Assembly: GCF_003065605.1 (NCBI RefSeq)
Contig: NZ_CP026952.1
Coordinates: 2,418,001 to 2,482,000, forward strand
DNA from: Aeromicrobium chenweiae
GTDB lineage: Bacteria > Actinomycetota > Actinomycetes > Propionibacteriales > Nocardioidaceae
Reading direction: 5' to 3'
Length of the DNA stretch: 64,000 bases
The notes under the pieces were generated by a model. It did not search any database and had not been told where the DNA came from. It worked only from the letters and a program-made list of their open reading frames with translations. Below, piece by piece: positions 19,613-28,690 of this stretch. The position numbers were made by a program, and so were the translations under genes. Position 1 is the stretch's first letter; each line of letters opens with the position of its first letter.

Positions 19613-22600
19613 GCCGGTTCCTCCTCGCGCAGGCGCTGGCTGATGACTGCGGAGACCCCGTCGCCGCGCATCGAGACGCCGTAGAGCGCGTCGGCGACCT
19701 CCATCGTGCGCTTCTGGTGGGTGATGACGATGAGCTGGGAGTTCGCGCGCAGCTCTTCGTACAGCTCCAGCAGGCGTCCGAGGTTGGCGTCGTCCAGGGC
19801 CGCCTCGACCTCGTCGAGGATGTAGAACGGGCTGGGCCGCGCCTTGAACAGCGCGACCAGGAACGCGACCGCCACGAGCGACCGCTCACCGCCGGACAGC
19901 AGCGACAGCCGCTTGACCTTCTTGCCCGCCGGGCGCGCCTCCACGTCGATGCCGGTCGTCAGCATGTTCTGCGGGTCGGTGAGCACGAGCGCCCCCTCGC
20001 CGCCGGGGAACAGCCGGCTGAAGACGTGCTGGAACGCGTTCTCCACGTCGTACCAGGCCTCGGTGAAGACCTGCTCGACCTTGGCGTCGACCTCCTCGAC
20101 GATGTCGAGCAGGTCCTGGCGGGTCTTGCGCAGGTCGTCGAGCTGCTCGGACAGGAACTGGTGGCGCTCCTCCAGGGCGGTGAACTCCTCGAGGGCCAAC
20201 GGGTTGACCTTGCCGAGCATCGCCATCGAGCGCTCGGCCGTGCGCAGCCGCTTGACCTGGGTCTCGCGGTCGTACGGGACGGGCTCGGTGGGCAGCGAGT
20301 CGTCCTCGCCCTCGACCGTGACGGGCGGGACGAGCTGGTCGGGCCCGTAGTCGGCGACCAGGGTCTCGACCTCGAGGCCGAGCTCCTCCAGCGCCCGGGT
20401 CTCCAGGGCCTCCAGCCGCAGGCGCAGCTCGGCACGGGCCATCTGGTCCTTGTGCACCGTGTCGGTCAGGCCGTCGAGCTGGGTGGACAAGTCGCGCAGC
20501 CGGGACCGGACGCTGCGGAGGGTCTCCTCGCGCCCCGACCGGGACGTCTCGATCGCGGTGCGCAGGGCCGATGCCGTCGCGATCGACCGTTCCAGGCGGG
20601 CCAGGACCTGGTCGCTGGCCAGGATGACCGCCCGCGCGGTCTCGGCCTCGCGCAGCTGGCGGGCGCGACGCTCCGCGGCACGGCGCCTCGACTCCCGCTC
20701 GGACGTCGCGGCCTCGAACAGGGCCGTGACCTGGCCCTCGAGAGCGCGGGCGCGCTCCTCGTTCGTGCGCAGCGACAGACGGGCCTCGGTCTCGGCGCGG
20801 CGGCACGCGGACGCCTTCTCCGCGAGCTCCTCGAGCAGGGCGGTGTCGGGCTCCTCCTCCGGCGCGGACTCGGCCTGCGCCAGGCGCTCCTCGAGCTCCT
20901 GGAGGCCCGAGAGGTCACCGGCCATGGCCTCCTCGGCCTTGGTGATCGCGGCGGACAGTCGTTCGGCCTCGCCCCGTGCCGCCCGCGTCGTGGCGCCGAG
21001 GTGGCCGAGCTGCTCCGCGACGGCGGCCATCGTGGCGTCGGACTCGTGCAGCTCGCCGAGCGCGGCGTCGACGCGTTCCTGCGCCGCGGCGCGTGCCGTC
21101 TCGCCGGCCTCCTGCTCGAACCGCAGGCGCTCGAGGGTGTGGACGGCCGCGGCGAGGTCCTCGTCGGCCTGGGTGATCGCCGCCTGCACCTCGATGAGGC
21201 TCTGCTTGGACGTCGACCCTCCGGCCGCGAAGTGCGCCCCGAGGACGTCGCCCTCGCGGGTCACGGCGGTGACGTCGGGCGCGACCCGGACGACCTCCTG
21301 CGACTGGTCGAGCGTGTCGACGACGGCGACCTTGAACAGCAGCCGGCGCAGCGCCCCCTGCAGGGCGGCGGGACCGTCCACCACGTCGACCGCGTACGTC
21401 GCGAAGTCGGGCAGCCCCGGCCAGGTCGAGTCGTCGATCTCGCCGCCGCCCAGCAGCATGCCGGCGCGGCCGAGGTCCTCGGACTTCAGCTTCTCCATCG
21501 CCGACACGGCCGTGTCGAGGTGGTCGACGGCGACGGCGTCGGCAGCGGAGCCGAGCGCGGCGGCGATGGCCGTCTCGAAGCCGGCGCGCACGGTCAGCAG
21601 GGCCGCGACCGAGCCCAGCAGGCCGCTGATCTCGTCGGTCGCCGCGAGCAGCGCACCGGCGCCGTCCTTGCGGGCCAGCCCCAGCTCGAGGGCCTCCTTG
21701 CGGGCGGTGAGCGCCGCCTGCTGGCGCTCGGCGTCCTGCACCTGCGTGCCGAGGGCCGACAGCGTCGCGGTCGCCTCGGACAGGTCGGCCTCCGCGGCCT
21801 CGAGCTGCTCGTCGAGGCCCGACTCCCCCGCGTTGAGCCCGGCGATCTCGTTCTCGAGGGCGGTGAACTGTCGCTGCGCGTCGAGCGCACGCGCCTCGGC
21901 CTCGTCGCGGGCGGCGGTGAGCCGGCCGATCTCCTCCCCCGCGGCGGTCGAGCGACTCTTGAGCGCGTTGACCTGGCCGTGGAGGCGTGCGAGGCCCTCG
22001 CGCTGGTCGGCCGCGGCGCGCAGCAGCCCGGCGACCCGACGCTCCTCGGCGGTGTAGGTCGCCTCGGCCTCGTTGCGCTCGGCGATGACCGCGGCGAGCG
22101 CGGCGGTCGCCTCGGCGACGCTGGCGCTCAGCTGGGTGTGCTGCTCCTGGGCGCGACGGGCCTCGGCCTCGAGCTCCTCGGGCTCGCGACCGACGTGGCG
22201 GTCGTCGGCCTCGACGGCCGCGAGACGGACGCGCTCGTTCGCCAGTCCTGCGGTTCCCCGGATGCGCTCGCGCAGGCCGGAGAGGCTGTACCAGGTCTCC
22301 TGGGCCGCGGACAGCCGAGGAGAGTCCTCGCGCAGCTGGTCCTCCAGCTCGGTCTCCTGCTCCCGGGCCGCGGCGATGGCCTGCTCGACCGCCTGCCGCT
22401 TCTCCTTCAGTGCCGTCTCGTCCGCGAGCTCCTCGGCGATCGTGGTGCGCGCGGTGACGATGTCGTCGGCGAGCAGGCGCGCCCGGGCGTCACGGACGTC
22501 GGCCTGGATGACCGCGGCACGACGCGCCACCTCCGCCTGGCGGCCGAGCGGCTTGAGCTGGCGGCGCAGCTCGGTCAGGACGTCGTTCAGGCGGGTCAGG

Positions 22601-23160
22601 TTGCCCTGGGTGGCGTCCAGCTTGCGGATCGCCTTCTCCTTGCGCTTGCGGTGCTTCAGGACGCCCGCAGCCTCCTCGATGAAGCCGCGGCGCTCCTCCG
22701 GCGTGGCCCGCAGGACGCTGTCGAGCTGGCCCTGGCCGACGATGACGTGCATCTCGCGGCCGATGCCCGAGTCGCTCAGCAGCTCCTGGACGTCCAGGAG
22801 GCGGCACGTGCTGCCGTTGATCGCGTACTCCGAGCCGCCGTTGCGGAACATCGTGCGCGAGATCGTGACCTCCGTGTACTCGATCGGCAGGGCACCGTCG
22901 GAGTTGTCGATCGTCAGCACGACCTCGGCGCGACCGAGCGGCGGGCGGCCGGACGTCCCGGCGAAGATGACGTCCTCCATCTTGCCGCCGCGCAGGGACT
23001 TCGCGCCCTGCTCGCCCATGACCCACGAGAGCGCGTCGACGACGTTGGACTTGCCCGAGCCGTTGGGACCGACGACACACGTGATGCCGGGCTCGAGCTG
23101 AAGGGTCGTCGAGGAGGCGAAGGACTTGAACCCACGCAGTGTGAGGCTCTTGAGGTACAA
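19609..23160 (-). CDS. smc: Chromosome segregation ATPase SMC
   Basis: A full-length 1183-residue SMC: N-terminal ATPase half with Walker A GPNGSGKSN and the start MYLKSLTLRGFKSF, long coiled coils (about 165-500 and 665-1000), a Gly-rich hinge near residues 505-650, and the C-terminal half with signature LLSGGERSLVAVAFLVALF and Walker B FYILDEVEAALDDAN. It compacts and separates chromosomes with ScpA/ScpB, which are not in this window. The start codon is TTG, supported by GGAG 6 nt upstream and by the conserved N-terminus. A -10 (TAGGGT, 23191-23196) lies about 30 nt upstream. Confidence 0.97.
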   Translation of the reverse strand: MYLKSLTLRGFKSFASSTTLQLEPGITCVVGPNGSGKSNVVDALSWVMGEQGAKSLRGGKMEDVIFAGTSGRPPLGRAEVVLTIDNSDGALPIEYTEVTISRTMFRNGGSEYAINGSTCRLLDVQELLSDSGIGREMHVIVGQGQLDSVLRATPEERRGFIEEAAGVLKHRKRKEKAIRKLDATQGNLTRLNDVLTELRRQLKPLGRQAEVARRAAVIQADVRDARARLLADDIVTARTTIAEELADETALKEKRQAVEQAIAAAREQETELEDQLREDSPRLSAAQETWYSLSGLRERIRGTAGLANERVRLAAVEADDRHVGREPEELEAEARRAQEQHTQLSASVAEATAALAAVIAERNEAEATYTAEERRVAGLLRAAADQREGLARLHGQVNALKSRSTAAGEEIGRLTAARDEAEARALDAQRQFTALENEIAGLNAGESGLDEQLEAAEADLSEATATLSALGTQVQDAERQQAALTARKEALELGLARKDGAGALLAATDEISGLLGSVAALLTVRAGFETAIAAALGSAADAVAVDHLDTAVSAMEKLKSEDLGRAGMLLGGGEIDDSTWPGLPDFATYAVDVVDGPAALQGALRRLLFKVAVVDTLDQSQEVVRVAPDVTAVTREGDVLGAHFAAGGSTSKQSLIEVQAAITQADEDLAAAVHTLERLRFEQEAGETARAAAQERVDAALGELHESDATMAAVAEQLGHLGATTRAARGEAERLSAAITKAEEAMAGDLSGLQELEERLAQAESAPEEEPDTALLEELAEKASACRRAETEARLSLRTNEERARALEGQVTALFEAATSERESRRRAAERRARQLREAETARAVILASDQVLARLERSIATASALRTAIETSRSGREETLRSVRSRLRDLSTQLDGLTDTVHKDQMARAELRLRLEALETRALEELGLEVETLVADYGPDQLVPPVTVEGEDDSLPTEPVPYDRETQVKRLRTAERSMAMLGKVNPLALEEFTALEERHQFLSEQLDDLRKTRQDLLDIVEEVDAKVEQVFTEAWYDVENAFQHVFSRLFPGGEGALVLTDPQNMLTTGIDVEARPAGKKVKRLSLLSGGERSLVAVAFLVALFKARPSPFYILDEVEAALDDANLGRLLELYEELRANSQLIVITHQKRTMEVADALYGVSMRGDGVSAVISQRLREEEPA

Positions 23161-23190
23161 CTGGGCTCCTACGTACGACGGTTGGGAGCC

Positions 23191-23196
23191 ACCCTA
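23191..23196 (-). promoter_or_regulatory. -10 element of smc
   Basis: TAGGGT on the minus strand, about 30 nt before the TTG start, within the 49-bp gap between the small coiled-coil gene and smc. Confidence 0.4.
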
Positions 23197-23209
23197 GTGT
23201 GGCCGAACG

Positions 23210-23410
23210 TCAGTGAGCGACAGGCTCGGCGAGGTCTTCGGCAGTCACCAGGTCGACCCGCTCACGCAGGGTCGCGAGGAGACCGTCGTTCTCCACCTTG
23301 AGTCGCAGCACCTCGTTCTCGAGGTCGCTGACGCGACGTCGCAGTGCCGCGGTCTCTCGCACCTGGTCGGGGGTGGGTCCACCGAGGTATCCGAGAAGTG
23401 CTTTGGCCAT
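23210..23410 (-). CDS. Small coiled-coil protein of unknown function
   Basis: A 66-residue protein beginning MAKALLGYLGG, followed by one heptad-rich helix (RETAALRRRVSDLENEVLRL, then KVENDGLLATLRERV). GGAG lies 8 nt before the ATG, and the codon pattern matches the neighbours, so it looks genuine. It sits immediately upstream of smc on the same strand. I do not recognise a characterised homologue; small proteins with a similar N-terminus and coiled coil occur in other actinobacteria. A structural or partner role is only a guess. Confidence 0.7.
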   Translation of the reverse strand: MAKALLGYLGGPTPDQVRETAALRRRVSDLENEVLRLKVENDGLLATLRERVDLVTAEDLAEPVAH

Positions 23411-23529
23411 GGTTGTTCTCCGCGCGAAATAGACTGTTCTGATGGGCAGAAAACGATGATCTGCGTCTCGTAGTCTCCCACTTTCGAGGCGTCCGGGTCA
23501 ACTGCGCCCCCCATGGCTACGCTGGCGTG

Positions 23530-24027
23530 ATGGACGGACTCTTCGCCCCGGTCGAGGGCACCTGGCAGCCTGTCTCTCCCCGGCTCGCCACCGTCCGCCG
23601 GATCCTGCTGGTCCCCCTCCTCGTGGCGCTCGCGCTGGCCGGCCTCGTCCTGGTCGTCCTGCGCCTCGGCTCCTGGACCACCGTGCTCGGTGCCGCCCTC
23701 CTGGTCACGGGCCTCGCCGGCGCGGGCTGGACCTGGGTGTGGGCGGGACGCAACCAGCGCAGCTGGGGCTACGCCGAGAACGCGGACGACCTCCTGGTCA
23801 CCCGCGGCGTGATGTTCAAGCGGCTCGTCGCGATCCCGTACGGCCGCATGCAGTTCGTCGACGTCGAGGCCGGACCGATCGCGCGGGCGTTCGGCATCGC
23901 GACGGTCACGCTGCACACCGCGAGCCCCGAGACGGCCGCCGAGATCCCGGGACTGCCCGCGGCCCAGGCGACGCGGCTGCGCAACCGGTTGACCGAGCTC
24001 GGTGAGGCCCGTGGCGCCGGTCTCTGA
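23530..24027 (+). CDS. Membrane PH-domain protein (bPH2/DUF304, YdbS-like)
   Basis: A 165-residue protein with two membrane spans (about residues 23-65) followed by a bacterial PH-like domain (LLVTRGVMFKRLVAIPYGRM, then QFVDVEAGPIARAFGIATV). The ATG at 23530 is preferred over the GTG one codon earlier because TACGCT (23518-23523) lies 6 nt before it. It overlaps the next gene by 26 bp. YdbS/YdbT pairs in other bacteria are cell-envelope stress proteins; in Bacillus they help resist a bacteriocin. The exact role here is unknown. Confidence 0.85.
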   Translation: MDGLFAPVEGTWQPVSPRLATVRRILLVPLLVALALAGLVLVVLRLGSWTTVLGAALLVTGLAGAGWTWVWAGRNQRSWGYAENADDLLVTRGVMFKRLVAIPYGRMQFVDVEAGPIARAFGIATVTLHTASPETAAEIPGLPAAQATRLRNRLTELGEARGAGL

Positions 24028-25327
24028 CGTCGCGGCCCCCGAGATCGCGGGCCTTCGCACCCACCCCCTGACCGCGGTGGTGCAGGGGGCGCGCTGGGCC
24101 GCGGCCGCGTCGGTCGGCCTGGTCGGGTCGATCTTCACCGGCGACGGGTGGGGCGACCTCAACCCGTTCCTCAGCCTGCTGGCGGCGCTCGCCGGCGGGC
24201 TCGTGCTGGGCCTGCTCCTGGGCTTCGTCTCCTGGCGGTTCACCCGTTACGTGATCGACGGCGCCGAGCTCCGGATCAGCTCGGGCGTCGTCACCAAGGC
24301 CTCGCGCCGGATCCCGTACGAGCGGATCCAGTCCGTCGACATCGCACAACCCCTCGTCGCGCGGGTGCTCGCGCTGGCCGAGCTGCGCATCGAGATGGCC
24401 GGCGGCAGGGACTCGCGGACGTCCCTGCGGTTCCTGCGGCTCGCGGACGCCGCGACGCTGCGGCAGGTGCTGCTGTCGCGCGCCCACGGCGAGGAGGTCG
24501 AGGCGGCGACCGAGGAGCACCGGACCGCGATCACGGTCGTGCCGCCGGAGCGGGTCGTGCTCGGCACCGTGCTCTCCCTGGACTTCCTCTTCGCCGCGGT
24601 CGGCTCGGTCGCGCTCGTCGTGCTCATGATCTGGTTCGGCCAGGTCGTGGTGCTGCTCGGTGGTGTCCTGCCGCTGGCCTCGTGGCTCGGGCAGATCGTC
24701 GCCCACCGGGTGCTCCAGCAGTGGGACTTCACCCTCTCGCGGGGAGAGCGAGGGCTGCGCATCGAGCGCGGCCTGCTCTCCCGGACGTCCCAGACGATCC
24801 CGTTCGCCCGCGTGCAGGGCGTCGCGGTCAAGGAGCCGTTCGTCTGGCGGCGGCTGGGCTGGCAGCGGCTCGAGGTCGACGTCGCCGGGTACGCCGAGCA
24901 CGACTCCGAGCAGCAGGAGGACTCCTCGTCGACGCTGCTGCCCATCGCCGACCGCGTCCTGGCCGCCGCGGTGATCGACGAGCTGATCCCCGGCACCACC
25001 ACCGCGGACCTCGTCCGCACCCGGGCACCGAGGCGCTCGTGGGTGTTCGCGCCCATCGGCTGGCGCAACCGGTGGATCGCGGCGGACGACACCGCGTTCG
25101 TGGCGCACGAGGGCTGGGTCCAGCGGCGCACCAGCATCGTCCCGCACTCCAAGACCCAGTCGGTCGAGCTGCGACAGGGGCCCCTCCAGCGGCGGCTCCA
25201 CGTCGCGACGGTCGAGGTGCACACCCCGAAGGGCCCGGTCGACGCGGACGGCCGGCACCTCGACGAGCACGACGCCCGCGCCGCCCTGGTCGCGCAGCTC
25301 GAGCGGGCCCGCGCCTCGCGCGCCTAG
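24002..25327 (+). CDS. Membrane protein with three bPH2 (DUF304) domains, YdbT-like
   Basis: A 441-residue protein with alternating membrane pairs and PH-like domains. The first span pair lies at about residues 30-80, followed by domain 1 (ELRISSGVVTKASRRIPYER). A second pair (about 185-235) is followed by domain 2 (RIERGLLSRTSQTIPFAR), and domain 3 is near the C-terminus (WVQRRTSIVPHSKTQSVELR). The three domains share the pattern G-[IL]-x-x-[RK]-x-x-x-[IV]-P-x-x-[RK]. It starts with a GTG inside the upstream gene and forms a YdbS-YdbT pair with it. It converges with the uracil permease gene across the repeat region at 25338-25564. Confidence 0.85.
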   Translation: MRPVAPVSDVAAPEIAGLRTHPLTAVVQGARWAAAASVGLVGSIFTGDGWGDLNPFLSLLAALAGGLVLGLLLGFVSWRFTRYVIDGAELRISSGVVTKASRRIPYERIQSVDIAQPLVARVLALAELRIEMAGGRDSRTSLRFLRLADAATLRQVLLSRAHGEEVEAATEEHRTAITVVPPERVVLGTVLSLDFLFAAVGSVALVVLMIWFGQVVVLLGGVLPLASWLGQIVAHRVLQQWDFTLSRGERGLRIERGLLSRTSQTIPFARVQGVAVKEPFVWRRLGWQRLEVDVAGYAEHDSEQQEDSSSTLLPIADRVLAAAVIDELIPGTTTADLVRTRAPRRSWVFAPIGWRNRWIAADDTAFVAHEGWVQRRTSIVPHSKTQSVELRQGPLQRRLHVATVEVHTPKGPVDADGRHLDEHDARAALVAQLERARASRA

Positions 25328-25337
25328 CCCCCGGGGA

Positions 25338-25453
25338 GCGCGGTGCATACGCCACCGAATGCCCGGGGGGCGCGGTGCATACGCCACCGAATGCCCGGGG
25401 GCGCGGTGCATACGCCACCGAATGGCTCGGGCGCGGTGCATACGCCACCGAAT
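25338..25453. repeat. Four tandem copies of a 23-bp repeat
   Basis: The unit GCGCGGTGCATACGCCACCG followed by AAT occurs without mismatch at 25338-25360, 25370-25392, 25401-25423 and 25431-25453, with spacings of 32, 31 and 30 bp. Linkers are short G/C runs. It faces the inverted array at 25471-25564 in the 248-bp gap between two convergent genes. Confidence 0.95.
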
Positions 25454-25470
25454 AGGCCCGTTTCAGCCCT

Positions 25471-25564
25471 CATTCGGTGGCGCATCCACCGCGGCCCGCG
25501 GGAACGGTGGCACATCCACCGCGGCCCGCGGGAAAGGTGGCACATCCACCGCGGCCACGCGGGG
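25471..25564. repeat. Three tandem inverted counterparts of the 25338 repeat
   Basis: Units around GGTGGCRCATCCACCGCGGC start at 25475, 25506 and 25536 (period about 30 bp). The first is the reverse complement of the left array unit with two mismatches over 22 bp. Each unit also folds on its own (GGTGG-N5-CCACC). No promoter or gene was seen in the gap. Confidence 0.9.
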
Positions 25565-25575
25565 AACGGGGACGG

Positions 25576-26835
25576 CTAGCGGGCGCGGGCGCGTTCGACC
25601 GTCGTCATGACGTGGAAGACCACGATCGCGGCGATGGCGCCGAGGGCGATGCCGGTGAACTCCATGTCCCCGACGACGATCCGCAGGTCGCCGATGCCGA
25701 TGACCAGGGCCACTGCGGCGGTGAACTGGTTGACCGGCTTCGAGAAGTCGACGTTGTTGTCGATCCAGATCTTGATGCCGATGATGCCGATCAGTCCGTA
25801 GAGCGCCACGGTCACGCCGCCGAGCACTCCGGGCGGCACAGTCCGGATGACCTCGCCGATCTTGGGTGAGAGCCCCAGCAGGATCGCCAGGATGCCGGCG
25901 ACCCAGTAGGCCGCGGTCGAGTAGACGCGGGTCGCGGCCATCACGCCGATGTTCTCGCCGTACGTCGTGGTGCCCGACCCGCCCGCGGCTCCGGCGAGGG
26001 TCGTGGCGAGGCCGTCCGCGAGCAGCGCTCGGCCCGTCGTCTGGTTGATCGTGTCGTCCTCGGCGAGCTGGGCCACGCTGCGCACGTGCCCGACGTTCTC
26101 GGCGATGAGCACCAGCACGACCGGCAGGAACGCCGGCAGCACCGACCACGCGAACTCGGGCGACTGGAACTCGGGCAGCCCGACCCAGGCGGCCTTCTTG
26201 ACCTCCGTGAAGTCCAGGGCTCCGGCGAACGCAGCCACGACGTACCCGGCCACCACACCGATCACGATCGAGAGCCGGGCCACGAGGCCGCGCGCGAACA
26301 CAGCGACCAGCAGCACCACGGCCAGCGTCACGAGGGCCGTCCAGGGCGCCTGCTCGAAGTTGTCCGTCGCGGCGCCGGAGAGGTTGAAGCCGATCAGCGC
26401 GACGATGGAGCCGGCGACGACCGGCGGCATCAGCGACTGGATCCATCCCGTGCCGGTCCACAGGACGAGGACGCCGACGAGTGCGAGCAGCACGCCGCAG
26501 GCCGCCACGCCGAACAGGGCCGTCCCGATGTCGTCCCCGCCGGCCTTCGCGGCGGCGATCGGGGCGAGGAACGCGAAGGAGGAGCCGAGATAGCTCGGCA
26601 GCCGGTTGCCGGTCAGCACCAGGAACAACAGCGTCCCGACGCCGGAGAAGAAGATCGTCGTCGACGGCGGGAAGCCGGTGATGATCGGCACCAGGAACGT
26701 CGCGCCGAACATCGCGACGACGTGCTGGGCGCCGAAGCCGATGGTCCGAGGCCAGCTCAGCCGCTCGCCCGGGGCGACGATCTCGCCCTCGGTGATCGTC
26801 CGGCCGTCACCGTGCAGGGTCCAGGGCAGAGGCAT
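25576..26835 (-). CDS. uraA: Uracil permease, NCS2/UraA family
   Basis: A 419-residue nucleobase:cation symporter with about 14 spans. Family marks are FGATFLVPIITGFPPSTTIF, LVLIAENVGHVRSVAQL (transport-site Glu), GGSGTTTYGENIGVMAATRVYS and PGVLGGVTVALYGLIGIIG. The start MPLPWTLHGDGRTITEGE is preceded by GAAGGA 8 nt upstream; a longer open frame is a shadow of dus. It imports uracil for salvage. Xanthine permeases are related, but the pattern fits UraA best. Confidence 0.9.
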   Translation of the reverse strand: MPLPWTLHGDGRTITEGEIVAPGERLSWPRTIGFGAQHVVAMFGATFLVPIITGFPPSTTIFFSGVGTLLFLVLTGNRLPSYLGSSFAFLAPIAAAKAGGDDIGTALFGVAACGVLLALVGVLVLWTGTGWIQSLMPPVVAGSIVALIGFNLSGAATDNFEQAPWTALVTLAVVLLVAVFARGLVARLSIVIGVVAGYVVAAFAGALDFTEVKKAAWVGLPEFQSPEFAWSVLPAFLPVVLVLIAENVGHVRSVAQLAEDDTINQTTGRALLADGLATTLAGAAGGSGTTTYGENIGVMAATRVYSTAAYWVAGILAILLGLSPKIGEVIRTVPPGVLGGVTVALYGLIGIIGIKIWIDNNVDFSKPVNQFTAAVALVIGIGDLRIVVGDMEFTGIALGAIAAIVVFHVMTTVERARAR

Positions 26836-26884
26836 GAGGCGTCCTTCTCTTCTTGTGACAGCGGCGCACCGCGCCTGGAGGAGG

Positions 26885-28027
26885 TTATCCGCCCGACGTG
26901 CCATCCTCGGCGAGCGGGTCGAGCGGTGCGCTGATGGAGCGCGAGTCGAGCCAGCCGTCGGGCACCGACACCTTCTTGGGAGTGCCCTGACGTCCACGCG
27001 GCGTGCCCAGCTCACCCACCGGGTACGGCTCGGTCGGGTCGAGCCGGCCCAGGAGGTCGTCCAGGTCGGCGAACGACGACACCATGCCCAGGCGGCTGCG
27101 GACGTCCTTGCCGGCGGCGAATCCCTTGAGGTACCACGCGATGTGCTTGCGGAACTCGATGCAACCCCGCTCCTCACCCATGATCCCCGCGAGCAGCTCG
27201 GCGTGCCGGCGCATCACCGCGGTGACCTCGCCCAGGCGCGGCAGACCGACGACGGTCTCGCCGGAGAACGCCGCCGCCAGGTCGCGGAACAGCCACGGAC
27301 GTCCCAGGCACCCGCGGCCGACAACCACGCCGTCGCACCCGGTCTCCTCGACCATGCGGATCGCGTCGGCGGCCTCCCAGATGTCGCCGTTGCCGAGCAC
27401 CGGGATGTCGACGGACGACTTGAGCTCGGCGATCGACTCCCAGTCGGCCCGGCCGGAGTAGTGCTGCACCGCGGTACGGCCGTGCAGGGCGATCGCGGCG
27501 CAGCCGGTGTCCTGGGCGATGCGGCCCGCGTCGAGGTACGTCAGGTGGTCGTCGTCGATCCCCTTGCGCGTCTTCATGGTGACCGGGACGCCGTAGGGCG
27601 CGGCAGCGGCGACGGCGGCGGTCAGGATCTGCCCGAGCAGGACGTCCTTCCACGGCAGGGCCGCTCCCCCGCCCTTGCGGGTCACCTTGGGCACCGGGCA
27701 GCCGAAGTTGAGGTCGACGTGATCGACACCGTGGTCTGCGCACAGGATCTCGACCGCCCGGCCGATCGTCGTGGGGTCCACGCCGTACAGCTGCACGGAC
27801 CGATAGGTCTCGTTGGGCGCGAACGTCAGCATCGCGAGGCTCGTCTTGTCGCCCTCGACGATGCCGCGGGACGTGATCATCTCGCAGACGTACAGCCCTG
27901 CCCCCTGCTCGGCGCACAGCTGGCGGAACGCCGCGTTCGTGACCCCTGCCATCGGCGCGAGGACGACCGGCGTGGCGACCTCGAGGTCGCCCAGCCGCAG
28001 CGTGCGGGGCATCGTGGCGATCGACAT
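26885..28027 (-). CDS. dus: tRNA-dihydrouridine synthase (NifR3/DusB-like)
   Basis: A 380-residue FMN enzyme that reduces uridines in the tRNA D-loop. It has a TIM-barrel with VVLAPMAGVTNAAFRQLC, the catalytic Cys in DLNFGCPVPKVTRKGGGAAL, the phosphate-binding VLGNGDIWEAADAIRM and GVVVGRGCLGRPWLF, and a C-terminal helical domain. The ATG at 28027 is chosen because GACAAT stands 6 nt before it; the open frame continues upstream only as a shadow. Confidence 0.95.
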   Translation of the reverse strand: MSIATMPRTLRLGDLEVATPVVLAPMAGVTNAAFRQLCAEQGAGLYVCEMITSRGIVEGDKTSLAMLTFAPNETYRSVQLYGVDPTTIGRAVEILCADHGVDHVDLNFGCPVPKVTRKGGGAALPWKDVLLGQILTAAVAAAAPYGVPVTMKTRKGIDDDHLTYLDAGRIAQDTGCAAIALHGRTAVQHYSGRADWESIAELKSSVDIPVLGNGDIWEAADAIRMVEETGCDGVVVGRGCLGRPWLFRDLAAAFSGETVVGLPRLGEVTAVMRRHAELLAGIMGEERGCIEFRKHIAWYLKGFAAGKDVRSRLGMVSSFADLDDLLGRLDPTEPYPVGELGTPRGRQGTPKKVSVPDGWLDSRSISAPLDPLAEDGTSGG

Positions 28028-28033
28028 GACTCC

Positions 28034-28039
28034 ATTGTC
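28034..28039 (-). promoter_or_regulatory. -10 element of dus (leaderless)
   Basis: GACAAT lies 6 nt before the dus ATG on the minus strand. Confidence 0.45.
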
Positions 28040-28071
28040 GCGCACCGGCCCGAGCGCCGTGCCGCGCGGCG

Positions 28072-28665
28072 TCAGGGCTGCCAGGTGACGGCGTCCTTGG
28101 CCGAGCCGGGCTGCAGGTCGATCGAGACGAGCTTGCGCCCGCGCGGGAGGAGGTAGACCAGGCACAGGTTCGCCGAGGCGCCGGGCAGGAAGCTCTTGGG
28201 CAGCGTGGACCGCGGGCACGGCTTGAACGTCCCGACGATGTCGTTGGCGGGGAGCTGGGTGTTGCTGTCGTCGTGCGCGAAGATCGGCACCGCGGCGCCG
28301 CCGAGCCCGGCCGGGCCCTCGTTCTTGACCTTGACGGTGACGTAGAAGGGCGTCGACCTCTTCGTCTCCGCGTCGAGGGAGAAGAACTGGAAGTCCTTCA
28401 TCGATCCCTTCTTCACCCGCGCCACCGTGACGGTGACCGCGCTCGCGGCACGGTCACCGACCTGCTGGACCACGCTCGCGGGCTTGCCCTGGGCCAGCTT
28501 CGTGCCACCGGGGGTCAGCGTCACGCCCGCGGGCACGTCGAACCCCTTCGGCACGGCGACGGCGTCCGACGCCTTCGTCTTCTCGTCCGGCTCCGAGTCC
28601 GAGGAGCAGCCGCCGAGCACCAGCGCGGCGGCCACCCCGACGGCAGCGATCCTTCGTGTCCTCAC
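28072..28665 (-). CDS. Lipoprotein with DUF4352-like domain
   Basis: A 197-residue predicted lipoprotein. Signal peptide RRIAAVGVAAALVLGGCSS has a good lipobox (LGGC), followed by an acidic linker and one beta-rich domain (DFQFFSLDAETKRSTPFYVT, later VKVKNEGPAGLGG and PGASANLCLVYLLPRG) resembling immunoglobulin-like DUF4352 domains of actinobacterial lipoproteins. The GTG at 28665 is preferred over one six codons upstream because CACAAT stands 6 nt before it. Function unknown; it lies just after glyS. Confidence 0.75.
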   Translation of the reverse strand: MRTRRIAAVGVAAALVLGGCSSDSEPDEKTKASDAVAVPKGFDVPAGVTLTPGGTKLAQGKPASVVQQVGDRAASAVTVTVARVKKGSMKDFQFFSLDAETKRSTPFYVTVKVKNEGPAGLGGAAVPIFAHDDSNTQLPANDIVGTFKPCPRSTLPKSFLPGASANLCLVYLLPRGRKLVSIDLQPGSAKDAVTWQP

Positions 28666-28690
28666 GCGCCGATTGTGCGGCACGGGAGGA

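Noticed and set aside
19717-23301. Very long plus-strand open frame (1194 codons) over smc
   Set aside because: Antisense shadow of smc; no domain, no ribosome site, biased composition.
25338-25564. CRISPR array
   Set aside because: Spacers are only 7-9 nt of G/C runs, and the second half is inverted; no cas genes nearby.
25343-25579. Short frames across the repeat array giving repeated YATE or HTPPN peptides
   Set aside because: Frames exist in several phases only because the DNA repeats; no start signals.
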